Positions 16,304 through 25,406 are shown, counted from the first letter of the stretch. The stretch is DNA of 64,000 nt from an uncultured Lachnospiraceae bacterium (GCA_910584915.1 CAJUDM010000005.1:1-64000), one strand, 5' to 3'. Notes: a model not told the origin generated them from the sequence alone. Numbers and translations: made by a program.

Positions 16304-16436
16304 ATTTCTATTCCTCTCTGTCTGTCAATTCCAGCCCGCCGATTGGGCGCGGACAATTTCCCGTACTCCTGTCCGCCTCCCGACAAATGTTTTGACAGGA
16401 AGCGGCTATGATTCTTCGGCGATCGCCGAAAGTTCT

Positions 16437-17357
16437 CTACGGAAGCAGTGCCTCCGCCTCGGAAACCACCTTCTCGATCAGTTCCTTGCAGCTCATGCTC
16501 TCCTTCACTAGCCCGGCGATCTGACCTGCCATCAGGCTTCCGCCCTTCACATCGCCATCCACGACAGCTTTGCGCAGTCCGCCCACAGCCAGAAGTTCCA
16601 GTTCTTCCAAAGAAGCGCCGTTTCCTTCCATCTCCAGGTATTTTCTCGTCATCTCATTGCGCAGGGCACGCACCGGATGCCCCGTGCTTCTCCCTGTCAC
16701 TCTCGTATCGATATCCTTTGCCTTCAAAATACGATCTTTATAATTCTGATGCACCTGGCATTCCTTTGTCACAACAAAGTGGGTGCCCATCTGCACGCCC
16801 TTTGCGCCCAGCATAAACGCCGCCGCCATGCCTCTTCCGTCCGCAATGCCGCCCGCTGCTATCACCGGGATCTGTACCGCATCCGCGATCTGGGGCACAA
16901 GCACCATAGTCGTCGTCTCTCCGATATGTCCGCCCGCCTCGCAGCCTTCCGCCACCACCGCGTCCGCGCCGGCGCGCTCCATTCTCTTTGCCATGGCGAC
17001 GGAAGCCACCACAGGGATCACCCTGATCCCGGCATCCTTCCATATGCTCAGATATTTCTCCGGATTGCCCGCGCCGGTCGTCACCACCGGCACCTTCTCC
17101 TCCACCATCACCTTAGCCACTTCATCCGCATAGGGGCTCATCAGCATAATATTGACGCCGAACGGTTTATCCGTCAGTTCTTTCATCTTCTGCACCTGGT
17201 CCCTCACCCAGTCCGCCGGCGCGTTTGCCGCTCCGATCAGGCCAAGTCCCCCGGCATTCGAAACCGCGGACGCCAGATGGTACTCCGCCACCCATGCCAT
17301 ACCGCCCTGGACGATCGGGTATTCGATCCCCAGAAGCTTTGTTATCTCTGTCTTCAT
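16437..17357 (-). CDS. fabK: FMN-dependent enoyl-ACP reductase FabK
   Basis: A 306-residue TIM-barrel flavoenzyme that reduces trans-2-enoyl-ACP, the final step of each fatty-acid cycle. It shows YPIVQGGMAWVAE, the catalytic-type His in CEAGGHIGE, AAGGIADGRG and GAKGVQMGTHFVVTKEC. Position between acpP and fabD and the length of about 300 residues fit FabK rather than a general nitronate monooxygenase. The ATG follows GGAGG closely. No FabI-type reductase is in the window, so FabK is probably the working enzyme, which would predict low triclosan sensitivity. Confidence 0.95.
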   Translation of the reverse strand: MKTEITKLLGIEYPIVQGGMAWVAEYHLASAVSNAGGLGLIGAANAPADWVRDQVQKMKELTDKPFGVNIMLMSPYADEVAKVMVEEKVPVVTTGAGNPEKYLSIWKDAGIRVIPVVASVAMAKRMERAGADAVVAEGCEAGGHIGETTTMVLVPQIADAVQIPVIAAGGIADGRGMAAAFMLGAKGVQMGTHFVVTKECQVHQNYKDRILKAKDIDTRVTGRSTGHPVRALRNEMTRKYLEMEGNGASLEELELLAVGGLRKAVVDGDVKGGSLMAGQIAGLVKESMSCKELIEKVVSEAEALLP

Positions 17358-17371
17358 GTACAGCCTCCGCC

Positions 17372-17608
17372 TTATTCCTTATGTTCTTCGATATATTTTG
17401 CCACTTCCTCGATACAGGTGAGATGCTCCAGATCCTCCGCCGGAATCTCGATGCCGTACTCCTCCTCCAGAGCCATAGCCAGTTCAAACAGATCCAGGGA
17501 ATCGATCTCCAGATCCTCCTTAAATTTAGCCGTCGCCGTCACTGTCTCCAATTCCATGTTCAGATTCTGTGCCGCGATCTCTCTGATCTTTTCTACCATT
17601 TCATTCAT
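17372..17608 (-). CDS. acpP: Acyl carrier protein
   Basis: A 78-residue acidic carrier protein. The phosphopantetheine attachment Ser37 lies in EIDSLDLFEL and helix II and III signatures follow. The ATG at 17608 is chosen because GGAGG lies eight bases upstream and the product then has the normal ACP length; the frame could open earlier (17710), but that would overlap fabH. It lies 68 bases after fabH and 14 bases before fabK. Confidence 0.96.
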   Translation of the reverse strand: MNEMVEKIREIAAQNLNMELETVTATAKFKEDLEIDSLDLFELAMALEEEYGIEIPAEDLEHLTCIEEVAKYIEEHKE

Positions 17609-17676
17609 TGTCTTATCCTCCATCCATATAATATCTGCTTTATGATAAACCGGAAATGCTCCGGATTCATCCCTGC

Positions 17677-18645
17677 CTACATATCCCACACAAGTATATT
17701 GCCGCTCCATGTCTGCCCTGCCCCAAAGCCGGCAAGCAGGATCTTATCCCCTTTTTTCAGCTTTCCCTGCCTGTTTATCTCATCCAAAAGGATCGGGATG
17801 CTGGCTGAGGATGTGTTGCCGTAATGCTGCAGGTTCATCGGAAATTTCCATGACGGTTCTCCGATATGCCTTGCCACCGCCTCCAATATCCTGCAATTCG
17901 CCTGATGCATCACAAACCAGGTGATCTCCTCCTGCTGCACTCCGTTTTTCTGCAGCACCTCCCTGATCAGCTCCGGCACCTTCCGCACCGCGAATTTGAA
18001 GATCTCCTGCCCGTTCATATCAATATAGAACTCTCTGGAAAATTTTTCTCCCTCCGCATTCGTCCCCAGCCTGTTCTTGCAGGTCAGCGTCCAGCCCTTC
18101 TCCCCGTCGGAGTGGGTGACGGACAGAAAATGTTTCCCCGGAGAATTTTTCAGCACCGCCGCTCCGGCGCCGTCCCCGAACAAAATGCAGGTGTTCCGGT
18201 CAGTCCAGTCGGTCAGATGGGACAGACTCTCAGCCGCCACGATCAGCGCTGTCTTAAACTGTCCTGCCGCAAAAAAGGCGTCCGCCATATTGTAAGCGAT
18301 CACAAATCCGCTGCACGCGGCGTTGATATCAAAGGCTGCCGCGTTCTTTGCTCCGATCTCTTTCTGCACCTCGCAGGCGCTGCAGGGCAGTATAATATCA
18401 GAAGAGAGAGTTGCCATAATGATCAGTTCAATCTCCTCAGGGGAGATCCCCGCCTGCTCTATCGCTTTTTTAGCCGCTTCCGCCGCCATATATGTAGTCG
18501 TCTCCGCCTTTGCGATATGGCGCTGTCTGATCCCTGTCCTCTCCCGTATCCACGTATCGCTCGTCTCCACCAGTTCCGCTATCCTGTCATTGTCCATGAC
18601 ATATCCGGGCGCATACGAACCTGTTCCACAAATCACTGCTGACAT
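17677..18645 (-). CDS. fabH: 3-oxoacyl-ACP synthase III
   Basis: A 322-residue condensing enzyme that starts fatty-acid synthesis from an acyl-CoA primer and malonyl-ACP. The triad is Cys111 in NAACSGF, a His in VMHQANCRI (near 248) and an Asn in YGNTSSASIP (near 278). The start codon has GAGGAGA upstream. It is the first gene of the long fab operon and is preceded by a near-consensus promoter with FabT-like palindromes, which places the whole operon under acyl-ACP-linked feedback. Confidence 0.96.
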   Translation of the reverse strand: MSAVICGTGSYAPGYVMDNDRIAELVETSDTWIRERTGIRQRHIAKAETTTYMAAEAAKKAIEQAGISPEEIELIIMATLSSDIILPCSACEVQKEIGAKNAAAFDINAACSGFVIAYNMADAFFAAGQFKTALIVAAESLSHLTDWTDRNTCILFGDGAGAAVLKNSPGKHFLSVTHSDGEKGWTLTCKNRLGTNAEGEKFSREFYIDMNGQEIFKFAVRKVPELIREVLQKNGVQQEEITWFVMHQANCRILEAVARHIGEPSWKFPMNLQHYGNTSSASIPILLDEINRQGKLKKGDKILLAGFGAGQTWSGNILVWDM

Positions 18646-18694
18646 ATTTTCTCCTCAAATGTTTAAATCATCAAATATTTTGAATTTATTTATA

Positions 18695-18736
18695 TTTGAT
18701 TATCAAAGTATATAACTGTTTTGTTTGATTGTCAAG
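18695..18736 (-). promoter_or_regulatory. fab operon promoter with two FabT-like operators
   Basis: On the minus strand TTGACA (18730-18735) and TATACT (18707-18712) are 17 bases apart. Box 1, TTTGATTATCAAA (18695-18707), is a perfect palindrome touching the -10 box and the start-point region. Box 2, TTTGATTGTCAAG (18724-18736), covers the -35 box. Both fit the TTTGAT-N-TCAAA pattern known for FabT in streptococci and related Firmicutes. A further A+T-rich dyad, TCAAATATTTTGA, lies at 18671-18683 in the leader. Confidence 0.8.
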
Positions 18737-18768
18737 TATTTTTATGATCAAATTTTATGAAATTCAAA

Positions 18769-18802
18769 CGGCATCCTCCAAAGTCCCCCTTATCGGATGC
18801 CG
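18769..18802 (-). terminator. Terminator of aroE
   Basis: On the minus strand CGGCATCC (18795-18802) pairs with GGATGCCG (18769-18776) across an 18-base loop, followed by TTTGAATTT. It separates aroE from the fab promoter. Confidence 0.6.
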
Positions 18803-18838
18803 TCCCATCTTTCCCTCAAAACTCTCTTTCGCCTCTTC

Positions 18839-19687
18839 TTACTCAAACTCTCTTCTCAGCGCTTCCTCCATCACCCGGACAGGCGCCTCCTCGCCGGTCC
18901 AGAGCGTAAAGTTTAATGCCGCCTGCTGTACCAGCATACCGAGCCCCGTCACTGTTTTCGCCCCGCGCTCTGCGGCTTCCTTCAAAAAAACCGTCTCCAC
19001 CGGATTGAATACCACATCGCAGACACACATCTTTTCCGTGACCGACGAATAATCGATATCCGGTCTGTCGTTCACATTCGGGGAAAATCCTGCCGAAGTG
19101 CCGTTGATCAGGATCTCCGTATCCTCCGGGATCTTCATCCCCTTCTCCCAGGCGAGATATTCTGCCGCACATTCAGTCTTTTCATTTAACAATGCCGCCA
19201 GTTCATCTCCCCGCTCCTTGTTCCTGTTCACGATCGCGATATGCCCTGCCCCGTTTAAAGCGCACTCCACACTGATCGCCCTCGCCGCACCGCCCGCTCC
19301 AAGCATGGTGATGCGCTTTCCCTCCAGGGATATCCCCTCATTTTTCAGCGCGGTGACAAATCCCTTTCCGTCCGTATTCTCACCGATCAGCCTGCCCTCC
19401 CGGCGGATCACCGTATTGACCGCTCCGATAATGGATGCCGCCTCACTCAGCTCATCCAGATAAGCGAGCACCTTTACTTTATGCGGCATCGTAAGGTTTA
19501 CCCCTCTCATGCCAAGCACACGGACGCTGTTCATCGCCGCCTCGAGGTCCTTTGGCAATACCTTTACCGTCAGATAGCGGTAATTCAGCCCCTTCGCCGC
19601 AAATGCAGCCTCCTCCACCACGCCGGTAGGGTTGTCATCCACCGGATCGCCAAACACTCCTGTCAATTCCGCGCGATAATTTTTCAT
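18839..19687 (-). CDS. aroE: Shikimate dehydrogenase
   Basis: A 282-residue enzyme that reduces 3-dehydroshikimate with NADPH in aromatic amino-acid synthesis. The substrate-binding Lys70 is in NLTMPHK, Asp106 in NTDGKGF, and the nucleotide loop is LGAGGAARA. Length is normal. The ATG follows AGGAGG. It lies after the mscS gene on the same strand with 130 bases between, and its own terminator follows, so it is probably a separate or two-gene unit. Confidence 0.94.
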   Translation of the reverse strand: MKNYRAELTGVFGDPVDDNPTGVVEEAAFAAKGLNYRYLTVKVLPKDLEAAMNSVRVLGMRGVNLTMPHKVKVLAYLDELSEAASIIGAVNTVIRREGRLIGENTDGKGFVTALKNEGISLEGKRITMLGAGGAARAISVECALNGAGHIAIVNRNKERGDELAALLNEKTECAAEYLAWEKGMKIPEDTEILINGTSAGFSPNVNDRPDIDYSSVTEKMCVCDVVFNPVETVFLKEAAERGAKTVTGLGMLVQQAALNFTLWTGEEAPVRVMEEALRREFE

Positions 19688-19818
19688 CTCTCTCCTCCTT
19701 TCACTTCATAACACGACAAACAACCATGCAGACATACCTGTTTTCCTCGTTTCCCCACAAGCATCGCTGCTTATCAAAGCGCACAGCACAAACCACCTTA
19801 TCTTTGTCCTGCCGCTTC

Positions 19819-20691
19819 TCACCTCATATGCACATCCACCTGCGGATAGGCGATCTCGATCCCGGCCGCATCAAGCGCCAGCTTTGCCTCCTCGGTCATG
19901 CGCCACTTCTCCTCCCAGAAATCCTCCTGGGCAAAATAACAGCGCATATTTAAGATCACGGCGCTGTCCGCCAGTTCCTCCACAAACACTCTGTACTCCC
20001 GCTCCTTTAAAACCTTCTCATTCTCCTCAAGCAGCGAGTACAGCACTTCCTTCGCCCTCTTCAGGTCCGCCCCGTAGGAGATCCCCACCTGCACATCCAT
20101 CCGCCGCTCCCTGTTGCCCGAAGCATTGGTCAGGCTCGTATTGGCAAGGCTGCCGTTTGGCAGGATCACCACCTGATTGTCTATCGTGCTCAGCTTCGTA
20201 TAGAAAATCTGGATCTCCGTCACTGTCCCCATATTGCCGTGGGTATCCTCCCTGATAAAATCCCCCACCTTAAAGGGCTTTAAGAGCATGATAAGCACAC
20301 CGCCCGCCAGGTTGGACAGGCTCCCCTGGATGGCAAGCCCTATCGCCACACCCGCGGAACCCACAAGCGCCACGATGCTCGCCGTGTCCACACCGAACCA
20401 GGACAGCATCATAAAGATCAGCAAAACATAGAGCGCCGCCTTCATAAAAGAATCCACAAAGGAGCGTACGCCCTCCTCCGCCCCCGCCCTCTGCATGGAC
20501 TTCTGCAGCATTTTCCGGAGCAGATTGATAAGCTTTACACCGATCAGGAACAAAAGCACACAAAGCAGTACCTTCACTCCCAGATTCAACGCTTTGGACG
20601 GCAGTTCCTCCAAAAAAGCTTCGATCACCCCCGGCTTTAAATTCCCGTCTGTCATTTCCGCGAGGCCTTCCATCAGTTCCGTATTTTCCAA
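19819..20691 (-). CDS. Small-conductance mechanosensitive channel (MscS family)
   Basis: A 290-residue membrane channel that opens under hypo-osmotic stress. Three membrane helices (about 30-50, 70-95 and 100-125) precede the conserved pore helix region (SIVALVGSAGVAIGLAIQGSLSNLAGGVLIMLLKPFKVGDFI) and the cytoplasmic MscS-beta domain (ILPNGSLANTSLTNAS). The frame begins with TTG at 20691, eight bases after GAGAGGAA; an ATG six codons later is a weaker alternative because it lacks a ribosome site. Confidence 0.93.
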   Translation of the reverse strand: MENTELMEGLAEMTDGNLKPGVIEAFLEELPSKALNLGVKVLLCVLLFLIGVKLINLLRKMLQKSMQRAGAEEGVRSFVDSFMKAALYVLLIFMMLSWFGVDTASIVALVGSAGVAIGLAIQGSLSNLAGGVLIMLLKPFKVGDFIREDTHGNMGTVTEIQIFYTKLSTIDNQVVILPNGSLANTSLTNASGNRERRMDVQVGISYGADLKRAKEVLYSLLEENEKVLKEREYRVFVEELADSAVILNMRCYFAQEDFWEEKWRMTEEAKLALDAAGIEIAYPQVDVHMR

Positions 20692-20731
20692 TGATATATT
20701 TCCTCTCTCTTATTCTATCGGTTCTTTCCTG

Positions 20732-23035
20732 TCACACTGTCACCTGCCAGATGCTCACGCTCAGCGCAGCCATCTTCACCCTGATCGACCATTCACAGCC
20801 GTCTGCCTTCTTCTCAAGCGCCTTCTTCATCCGGGGATTGATGTAGCCCTCTCCGCCGTAGCGCACATCATCTGTATTGAATATCTCCTTGTATTTGCCC
20901 GCATGGGGTACGCCGATCTGCACTTCCCTGTCAACGCCCGCAAAATTGCAGGCCACGAACAGCTCTTCCATACCGGTTTTCGGTTTCCCGGCTCTTCTGA
21001 TAAAGGTCAGCTTGCAGTTTTCGTGATCGATGCAGTCCACCCACTGGAACCCGGAAGCCCTGAAATCTTCCTGGTACAGCGCCGGGTGCGCCAGATAAAA
21101 CCGGTTCAGCTCTCTGACCATATTCTGGAAGCCCTCATGCCCCTCTTCCTGTAAGAGTGCCCAGGATATGGCGTTTCCATGCCTTCCGGCAGGATTTACC
21201 CCGCCATCCGGCTCTCCATCGCAGAATATGCCGTCAGTTGTCCTTTCCACCCACGGCGCGCCGTCCTTCCACCAGCTTTCCCTCTCCCCTATCTCCTGCC
21301 CCATAAACAGAAGCTTCTTGCCGGGATGCGCCATCTGATAGGCGCAGGTCAGCCGCAGCCCCGCCATTTTATCTCCTTCTTTTCCCGGCATCTTCCAGTA
21401 CAGCGGTCCCTCCTCAAACATCACATCATGTCCGAAGGGCAGAATATACTTCTCGCTGTAGGCGTAGACCATGCTCAGCGTCAGCTCCTCCTGATGATGA
21501 GACCTGAAATAAGGATCATATACGATATAATTCAGATAATCCTTCGCCCAGCTGATATTCCATTTATAGTCAAAACCCAGCCCCTCCTTCTTTAGTTCTC
21601 CGGTCACGCCCGCCCAGGCGGAATGCTCCTCGGCGATCATCAACACACCCGGATTTCGTTTTTTCATCATGGAATTTAAATGCTTGATAAACTCCACTGC
21701 CTCCAGATTCTCATTGCCGCCGTACATATTGGGAATCCACTGACCTTCCCCTTTGCCGTAATCCAGATAGAGCATACTGTCCACGGAAACCATGCGGATA
21801 CCGTCCGCGTGATATTTTTCCACCCAGAACATGGCGTTTGCGATCAGATAATTTTTCACCTCACTGCGTCCGTAATTGTACAGCCTCACATTCCGGAACG
21901 GATGGTTTTTCTTTTTCTCGTCCAGATGCTCATACAGACAGGTTCCGTCAAAATCGGCAAGCCCCTCGTTCTGTTTCGGGAACCATCCCGGCACCCAGTC
22001 CAGGATCACGCCGATTTCCTCCTGATGCAGCTTATCCATAAGGTACTGGAAATCCTCCGGCGTGCCGCAACGGGAAGCGGGCGCATAGTAGGCTCCGGTC
22101 TCATACCCCCAGGGATCATTCCCCATGCGCTCCATCACCGGCATAAACTCCACATGGGTATACCCCATATCCTTCACATAGGGGACAAGCTGATCCGCCA
22201 TCTCCCGGAATGTCAAAGGCAGGGCGCACTCTTCCCCTTCCTTTTCCGCCGCCGCAAAACTGCCCGGATGCACTTCATAAATATTGAGCGGCGCTGTCTC
22301 CGCCTGTCTTTCCCTGCGCTCTTTCAGCCATTTTTCATCATGCCACTTAAACCGCCCGATATCACGTATCACAGAGGCCCCCTCGGAACCGCCCTCCGAG
22401 CCAAAGGCAAAGGGATCTGCCTTCAGATAAGTCAGTCCGCCCTTTACTTTCAGTTCAAATTTGTAACAGTCCCCCTCCTTCGCCTCCGGTATAAAGATCT
22501 CAAAAATACCGCTGTCCCAGAGCCTGCGCATCTGATGCACCCTGCCGTCCCAGCCGTTAAAGTCCCCGACAACGGAAACTCTCACGGCATTAGGCGCCCA
22601 CACTGCGAACTCGCAGCCCTTAACCCCGTTATTCTTTGTCAGATGGGCACCCAGTTTTTCATACAATGTGTAGTGGATTCCCGCCTCCAGTTTATCTGTA
22701 TCCTGGGCGTTTATCTGCGGCAGGAACCGGTACGCATCCTCCACGATCACCTTTCTGCCGTCCTCGTAGCACACCTCATACCGGTACGCCCCGATCTTCC
22801 GGTAAAACATCATCGCCGCAAAATACCCCGCCTCATCCACCAGTTCCATGGGCAGGATCTTTTTCTCCTCATGCAGAAGCACATTCACCGAGACAGCCCC
22901 CGGCTGAAATGTCTGAAACACCAGAGTCGCCCCTATCCTGTGCACACCGAGAATCCTGTGCGGATTATCCTCCTCCGAATAGACCACCCCTTCGATAAAA
23001 CCCCAATCCATCATCTTATACAATTTTTCCTGCAT
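20732..23035 (-). CDS. GH13_9 branching-enzyme homologue with altered catalytic motifs
   Basis: A 767-residue protein with the full architecture of glycogen branching enzyme: N1 domain, CBM48 domain (about 140-210), GH13 barrel and C-terminal all-beta domain. The overall match to GlgB is clear (MEFMPVMER-like strand, WGYETGAYYAPASRCGTPEDF, YEHLD, NYGRSEVKNYL). The catalytic motifs are not normal. Region II reads DGIRMVSVDSMLYLDY where GlgB has DGLRVDAVASMLYLDY, so the nucleophile Asp position is Val (near residue 416). Region I has DWVPGWFP instead of DWVPAHFP, and region IV has HDVMF instead of HDEVV. The Glu pair of region III (AEEHSAW) is kept. It may be a carbohydrate-binding pseudoenzyme. 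The ATG at 23035 follows AGGAGG; a longer frame from 23077 lacks a ribosome site. Confidence 0.85.
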   Translation of the reverse strand: MQEKLYKMMDWGFIEGVVYSEEDNPHRILGVHRIGATLVFQTFQPGAVSVNVLLHEEKKILPMELVDEAGYFAAMMFYRKIGAYRYEVCYEDGRKVIVEDAYRFLPQINAQDTDKLEAGIHYTLYEKLGAHLTKNNGVKGCEFAVWAPNAVRVSVVGDFNGWDGRVHQMRRLWDSGIFEIFIPEAKEGDCYKFELKVKGGLTYLKADPFAFGSEGGSEGASVIRDIGRFKWHDEKWLKERRERQAETAPLNIYEVHPGSFAAAEKEGEECALPLTFREMADQLVPYVKDMGYTHVEFMPVMERMGNDPWGYETGAYYAPASRCGTPEDFQYLMDKLHQEEIGVILDWVPGWFPKQNEGLADFDGTCLYEHLDEKKKNHPFRNVRLYNYGRSEVKNYLIANAMFWVEKYHADGIRMVSVDSMLYLDYGKGEGQWIPNMYGGNENLEAVEFIKHLNSMMKKRNPGVLMIAEEHSAWAGVTGELKKEGLGFDYKWNISWAKDYLNYIVYDPYFRSHHQEELTLSMVYAYSEKYILPFGHDVMFEEGPLYWKMPGKEGDKMAGLRLTCAYQMAHPGKKLLFMGQEIGERESWWKDGAPWVERTTDGIFCDGEPDGGVNPAGRHGNAISWALLQEEGHEGFQNMVRELNRFYLAHPALYQEDFRASGFQWVDCIDHENCKLTFIRRAGKPKTGMEELFVACNFAGVDREVQIGVPHAGKYKEIFNTDDVRYGGEGYINPRMKKALEKKADGCEWSIRVKMAALSVSIWQVTV

Positions 23036-23202
23036 CTTCCCCCTCCTGTCTTTATTGGAATATGTGTCAAACAGCAATGATATCCTCCGGCTTCACTGTC
23101 ACTGTTTTAAATCCGGTACTGCATCTTAGTCTGTAAATACATCTTTTATAAGAGTTCCCCGTCCCTGACTATAACCTCCCACAAGCCCTGCTATGCCATG
23201 CC

Positions 23203-24588
23203 TCACAGCATATGGATAAATATCCCGCTCCGCAGCTTCGGCTCAAACCATGTGGATTTCGGCGGCATCAGGCGCCCTGCGTCCGCCACCGCAAAGAGCT
23301 CCCGGATGTCCGTCGGATACAGCGCAAAAGCCGCCTCACAGTCTTCCCTGCACCTTCTCTCCAGCTCGTCAAGCCCCCTGATCCCTCCGACAAAATCGAT
23401 CCGTCCATCCGTCTTTGGATCTTCAATGCCGAAATACGGCGCAAATACCCTCGTCTGTAAAATGGAAACATCCAGATTCTCCACCGGATCTTCCGAGAAA
23501 CAGTGCGGCTTTGCCGAGAGCTTATACCAGCTTCCGTCCAGATACAGGGAAAACTCTCCCTTCCCCGCAGGCCTGCGGATATCTTTCGCCCTCCTCCCCT
23601 CCGCGGCATCCCTTTTCGATGTCTGCTGTTTCACCATCTCCGGTTCTGATCCTTCCGCCCCTGATACCGGTATCCTGTTCTCCTCTATCCGATTTTCTGC
23701 CGATCCCTCCTGCAGCGTTTCCATTTGTGACAGATATGTCAGTTTTTCTATCGCAAAGTCCGCCTCCAGCTTCCGCAGCAGTTCCTCCGCACTCATCCCG
23801 CCCAAATCTTTCAACACCCTGTTGTAATCCAGGATGCGGAGTTCCTCCTCCGGGAACAGCACCGACAAAAAGAAATTAAACTCTTCCTCCCCCGTACAGC
23901 AAGACAGCCCTTCCCTGCGCTTTAAGCCGACCCTGACCGCAGACGCGCAGCGATGATGTCCGTCTGCGATATAGACCGCATCCATTTTTTCAAACGCCGC
24001 CCTGATTGCCTGCTGGCTCTCCTGATCCGCCACACGCCACACCTGATGTCGGATGCCGTCCTCCGAAACCCAGTCGTAGAGCGCATCCTCCGCCGTCTTT
24101 TCCCTCATGACCTCCCGGAGCGCCGGACACTGCCTGTACGCCAAAAAAATCGGTCCCGTCTGGGCATTGCAGGCATCCACATGGCAGATTCTGTCCTGCT
24201 CCTTGTCCGCCCTTGTGTTCTCATGCTTTTTGATCACCTGCTTCTCATAGTCATCGATGGAGGCACACGCCACAAACCCGTGCTGGGTGCGCCCCTCCAT
24301 GGTGAGCGCATAGATATAGTACATCGGCTCATCTTCCATCACAAAATCGCCCGCCGCGATCCGCCCATTAAGCAGTTCCTTCGCCTTTTTATAAACCCGC
24401 TCATCGTATGTATCCACGCTCTCATCGAAAGAAGTTTCCGCCCTGTCGATCGCCAGAAAAGAATCCGGGTTTTTCCGCACGATCTCCGCCGCCTCCTTTC
24501 TGTTGTAAACATCATAGGGAAGCGCCGCGATCCTCTCCACCTTCTCCGGCACCGGCCTTACCGCCCGGAACATTCTGATATCCGCCAT
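23203..24588 (-). CDS. DUF1015 family protein
   Basis: A protein of about 461 residues of the DUF1015 family. It starts with RAVRPVPEKVERIAALPYDVYNRKEA, has KHENTRADKEQDR and the strongly conserved VYIADGHHRCASAVRVG. The DGHHR segment resembles the nucleotide-handling loop of ParB-like free serine kinases, and in some bacteria DUF1015 genes stand beside serC and serA; both of those are in this window, 11-13 kb away. A serine-related kinase role is inference only. A charged stretch of about 50 residues (from QMETLQEGSAENR to KDIRRPAGK) looks like a family-specific insertion. The ATG at 24588 is preferred, after AAGGCGG. Confidence 0.8.
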   Translation of the reverse strand: MADIRMFRAVRPVPEKVERIAALPYDVYNRKEAAEIVRKNPDSFLAIDRAETSFDESVDTYDERVYKKAKELLNGRIAAGDFVMEDEPMYYIYALTMEGRTQHGFVACASIDDYEKQVIKKHENTRADKEQDRICHVDACNAQTGPIFLAYRQCPALREVMREKTAEDALYDWVSEDGIRHQVWRVADQESQQAIRAAFEKMDAVYIADGHHRCASAVRVGLKRREGLSCCTGEEEFNFFLSVLFPEEELRILDYNRVLKDLGGMSAEELLRKLEADFAIEKLTYLSQMETLQEGSAENRIEENRIPVSGAEGSEPEMVKQQTSKRDAAEGRRAKDIRRPAGKGEFSLYLDGSWYKLSAKPHCFSEDPVENLDVSILQTRVFAPYFGIEDPKTDGRIDFVGGIRGLDELERRCREDCEAAFALYPTDIRELFAVADAGRLMPPKSTWFEPKLRSGIFIHML

Positions 24589-24776
24589 GTTTTTCCGCCT
24601 TATCCTCATTCACAGTTTCAATAGCAACGATTCATCACCAACTAATGACATTGATTACTGAACTCACCACTTATATATCAGTTTACCAAAATAAACTATA
24701 CAACACAAGATTTCAGTGCTAAAATAATGAAAGAATAGATACATGGCAAAATATAAATTTGACAGGAGATTCTAAA

Positions 24777-25061
24777 ATGACGACCGAAGACAGGGAAATG
24801 TTCAACCGCATCAGAGAATATGCCGAGAAAGCTTTGGAAGGCTTTGACACCGATCCGCAGAAAACACCGATCTCTTTCCAGCTTCAAAAACTCCGCCCCG
24901 TTATGCAGGAACTCGCTATGGAAAAACAGATGTCCGTGGAAGATATATTTATAAAATATATGGATCTGGCAAGCGAAGATGCCGTGGAGAGAGAAAAACA
25001 GTTTCAGGAGAGCCTGGATGACGACAACAGTTTTTCAGGGCGTGCAAACCGGCTCGATTGA
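24777..25061 (+). CDS. Small acidic helical protein of unknown function
   Basis: A 94-residue protein, one of few plus-strand genes here. The ATG at 24777 follows ACAGGAG at a good distance; an earlier in-frame ATG at 24759 has no ribosome site. The product is charged and predicted to be mostly helical (DREMFNRIREYAEKALEG, then LQKLRPVMQELAMEKQMSVEDIFIKYMDLAS), with an acidic, low-complexity end. No signal peptide, membrane helix or known motif is visible. Flanking genes (DUF1015, DUF1622) face away or converge, so context gives no clue to its job. I do not recognise the family. Confidence 0.7.
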   Translation: MTTEDREMFNRIREYAEKALEGFDTDPQKTPISFQLQKLRPVMQELAMEKQMSVEDIFIKYMDLASEDAVEREKQFQESLDDDNSFSGRANRLD

Positions 25062-25085
25062 GTTTTCTGTCTGCCGGGGCAGGAT

Positions 25086-25406
25086 TCACTGCCCCTCTTT
25101 CTCTATCTTTATCTCCCAATGAATCAGAAATGTCAGAGCCGCGCGCACCGCAATGATCGCCGCGACCAGCGCAACTTCTGATAATTCCCGCACAATTACC
25201 GTGCGCAGGATCTCGCTGCCCAGTTTGAACTCAAGCCCCATCGCCATCCCCTGCGCAAGCTGTAATCTTACATCGGGGGCACGGCGGAGATACCGTATCA
25301 CGCCCTTGATACCCGATATGACAATAATGATCATCCCCACCAGTTCAAATCCATGTATGGAAACGGAGGCTACTGTTTCCAATATCGCTGTAAAAATCTC
25401 ATTCAT
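25086..25406 (-). CDS. DUF1622 family small membrane protein
   Basis: A 106-residue integral membrane protein. Helices lie near residues 5-33 (ETVASVSIHGFELVGMIIIVISGIKGV) and 75-98 (EVALVAAIIAVRAALTFLIHWEI), linked by LRRAPDVRLQLAQGMAMGLEFKLGSEILRTV, the conserved signature of the DUF1622 family. The function of that family is not known. The ATG at 25406 follows AAAGGAAA. The stop faces the stop of the 94-residue plus-strand gene, 24 bases away. Confidence 0.85.
   Translation of the reverse strand: MNEIFTAILETVASVSIHGFELVGMIIIVISGIKGVIRYLRRAPDVRLQLAQGMAMGLEFKLGSEILRTVIVRELSEVALVAAIIAVRAALTFLIHWEIKIEKEGQ

Noticed and set aside
16677..17645. Plus-strand frame of 322 codons opposite fabK and acpP
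   Set aside because: Antisense shadow of two well-supported genes; no ribosome site and no recognisable product.
21680..23080. Plus-strand frame of 466 codons opposite the branching-enzyme homologue
   Set aside because: Composition is typical of a G+C-rich antisense shadow (His/Arg/Leu/Pro-rich), and the minus-strand gene has unmistakable GH13 and CBM48 features.
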